Below, one piece after another: positions 63,554-64,000 of a stretch of DNA of 64,000 nucleotides (position 1 is its first letter; each line of letters opens with the position of its first letter). Made by a program: the position numbers and the translations under genes. Location of the stretch: positions 1 through 64,000 of the IMG/VR virus record IMGVR_UViG_3300033148_007258. The stretch is one strand, 5' to 3'. The notes beneath the pieces were generated by a model. The model made no database searches, was not told the DNA's origin, and saw nothing but the letters and a program-made list of their open reading frames with translations. The DNA is from a virus.

Positions 63554-63931
63554 ATGAAGGTGAGTGATATTTATACAGCAAGAGATGCCAAGGAGTATAT
63601 CGGCAATTCTAAGTCATGGCGGAAGGCATGGCTGGCAAGCAGGCGCAAGTGGGAACTTATTCGGGCTGGAAAAAGACGATATAAACGAAAAAACAATTGT
63701 GGTTTTTGTTTTGTGATAGCACATAGTGGGGGATATGTTGGCTGTTTATTGTGTCCTGTGTTGGATTATTGTAACCGTATAGAAGCCGGGCGAGGCAACG
63801 CCACTGAGGTTTTGCAATATCTCGACGCCAACAAAAAGCGCATTTTTGCATTAGATGAGAAACGGGTGGAAAATATGTGGATTAAAATATTTAGGAAATT
63901 GATTATAGATAATAACACGAAAGAAGAATGA
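63554..63931 (+). CDS. cysteine-rich protein, paralogue of 54025-54351, 125 aa
   Basis: YTARDAKEYIGNSKSWRKAW, RRKWELIRAGKRRYKRKNNC, GFC, then GCLLCPVLDYC and NATEVLQYLDANKKRIFALD. The cysteine positions and framing motifs match the protein at 54025, but it has an extra C-terminal helix (WIKIFRKLIIDNNTKEE). The two copies bracket the replication module. A metal-binding role is likely; function unknown. Confidence 0.75.
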   Translation: MKVSDIYTARDAKEYIGNSKSWRKAWLASRRKWELIRAGKRRYKRKNNCGFCFVIAHSGGYVGCLLCPVLDYCNRIEAGRGNATEVLQYLDANKKRIFALDEKRVENMWIKIFRKLIIDNNTKEE

Positions 63932-63941
63932 GGTGTTAACA

Positions 63942-64000
63942 TTGGAAAAATTTACGCAAGGACTGATTGCATACGGGGAAGCTCTGAAGCGAATACGGGG
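63942..64000 (+). CDS. 5' end of an unknown protein (truncated by window)
   Basis: A TTG start with GAGGTGTTAACA upstream reads EKFTQGLIAYGEALKRIR to the end of the window. The ribosome site and protein-like text make it a real gene start. Too short to classify. Confidence 0.6.
   Translation, partial: MEKFTQGLIAYGEALKRIR

Overview
The window looks like most of a temperate, short-tailed (podovirus-like) phage genome, probably in its circular, non-integrated form. It contains a full virion set: terminase, portal, scaffold, HK97-type capsid protein, a beta-propeller-like tail hub, an endolysin and very large internal virion proteins. It also has a phage repressor, an excisionase-like protein, a tyrosine integrase with an attP-like site, and a replication and recombination module. 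Base composition is moderate, and strong GGAG/GGAGG Shine-Dalgarno sites and ATGA or TAATG overlaps are everywhere, so bacterial translation with the standard code is assumed. The host is not identified. Several accessory proteins point to a Gram-negative host, tentatively of the FCB/Gemmatimonadota type: a TonB-plug-like lipoprotein, an outer-membrane beta-barrel, Tat-type leaders, and a GT-C-like membrane protein with TPRs.

Layout. Bases 1-5062 (+) hold small cysteine-rich proteins, two tiny membrane peptides, a GT-C/TPR membrane protein and a metallophosphoesterase. Bases 5143-7364 (-) are a compact eight-gene operon of small proteins with near-identical ribosome sites, led by a ribbon-helix-helix protein and a good sigma-70 promoter. 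Bases 7433-8934 are non-coding: purine-rich 102-bp repeats, three 20-bp iterons, a 25-bp palindrome and a candidate small RNA that ends in a terminator. Bases 8938-14985 (+) are accessory: two proteins with near-identical Tat leaders (one broken by a 40-bp duplication), an AlkP-superfamily phosphohydrolase, a Panacea-domain antitoxin, a roughly 290-nt structured RNA leader ahead of a TonB-plug-like lipoprotein, and an XRE regulator next to a HELLH metallopeptidase. Bases 15029-46120 (+) are packaging, head, tail, ejection and lysis. They are interspersed with five proteins that carry secretion signals or N-terminal anchors.

Bases 46246-47414 (-) hold the XRE repressor followed by an outer-membrane beta-barrel gene, an arrangement like lambda cI-rex. 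A divergent promoter at 47483 starts the early region (+). Within it, 50200-50921 is an RNA island containing a tRNA-Leu-like gene with a long insertion and a miniature tRNA-like element. The excisionase-like gene, a HigA-like gene and the integrase follow (51426-53012). The attP region (53021-53380) carries the 3' half of a tRNA-Arg(UCU) gene between two families of repeated arm-type sites. Bases 53435-64000 hold nucleotide-metabolism-like, radical-SAM-like and cysteine-rich proteins, a single-strand annealing protein, two DNA methyltransferases, a replication initiator-like protein and a DnaB helicase.

How it works together (inference). The XRE repressor probably controls both its own divergent region and the distant minus-strand operon, because the same short operator motif lies at both promoters. 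In the lysogen the repressor transcript would also express the beta-barrel protein. Integration would be into tRNA-Arg(UCU). The most novel-looking items are the structured RNA leader at 13467-13752, the RNA island at 50200-50921, the exported proteins embedded in the virion module, and the Tat/AlkP/GT-C accessory genes.
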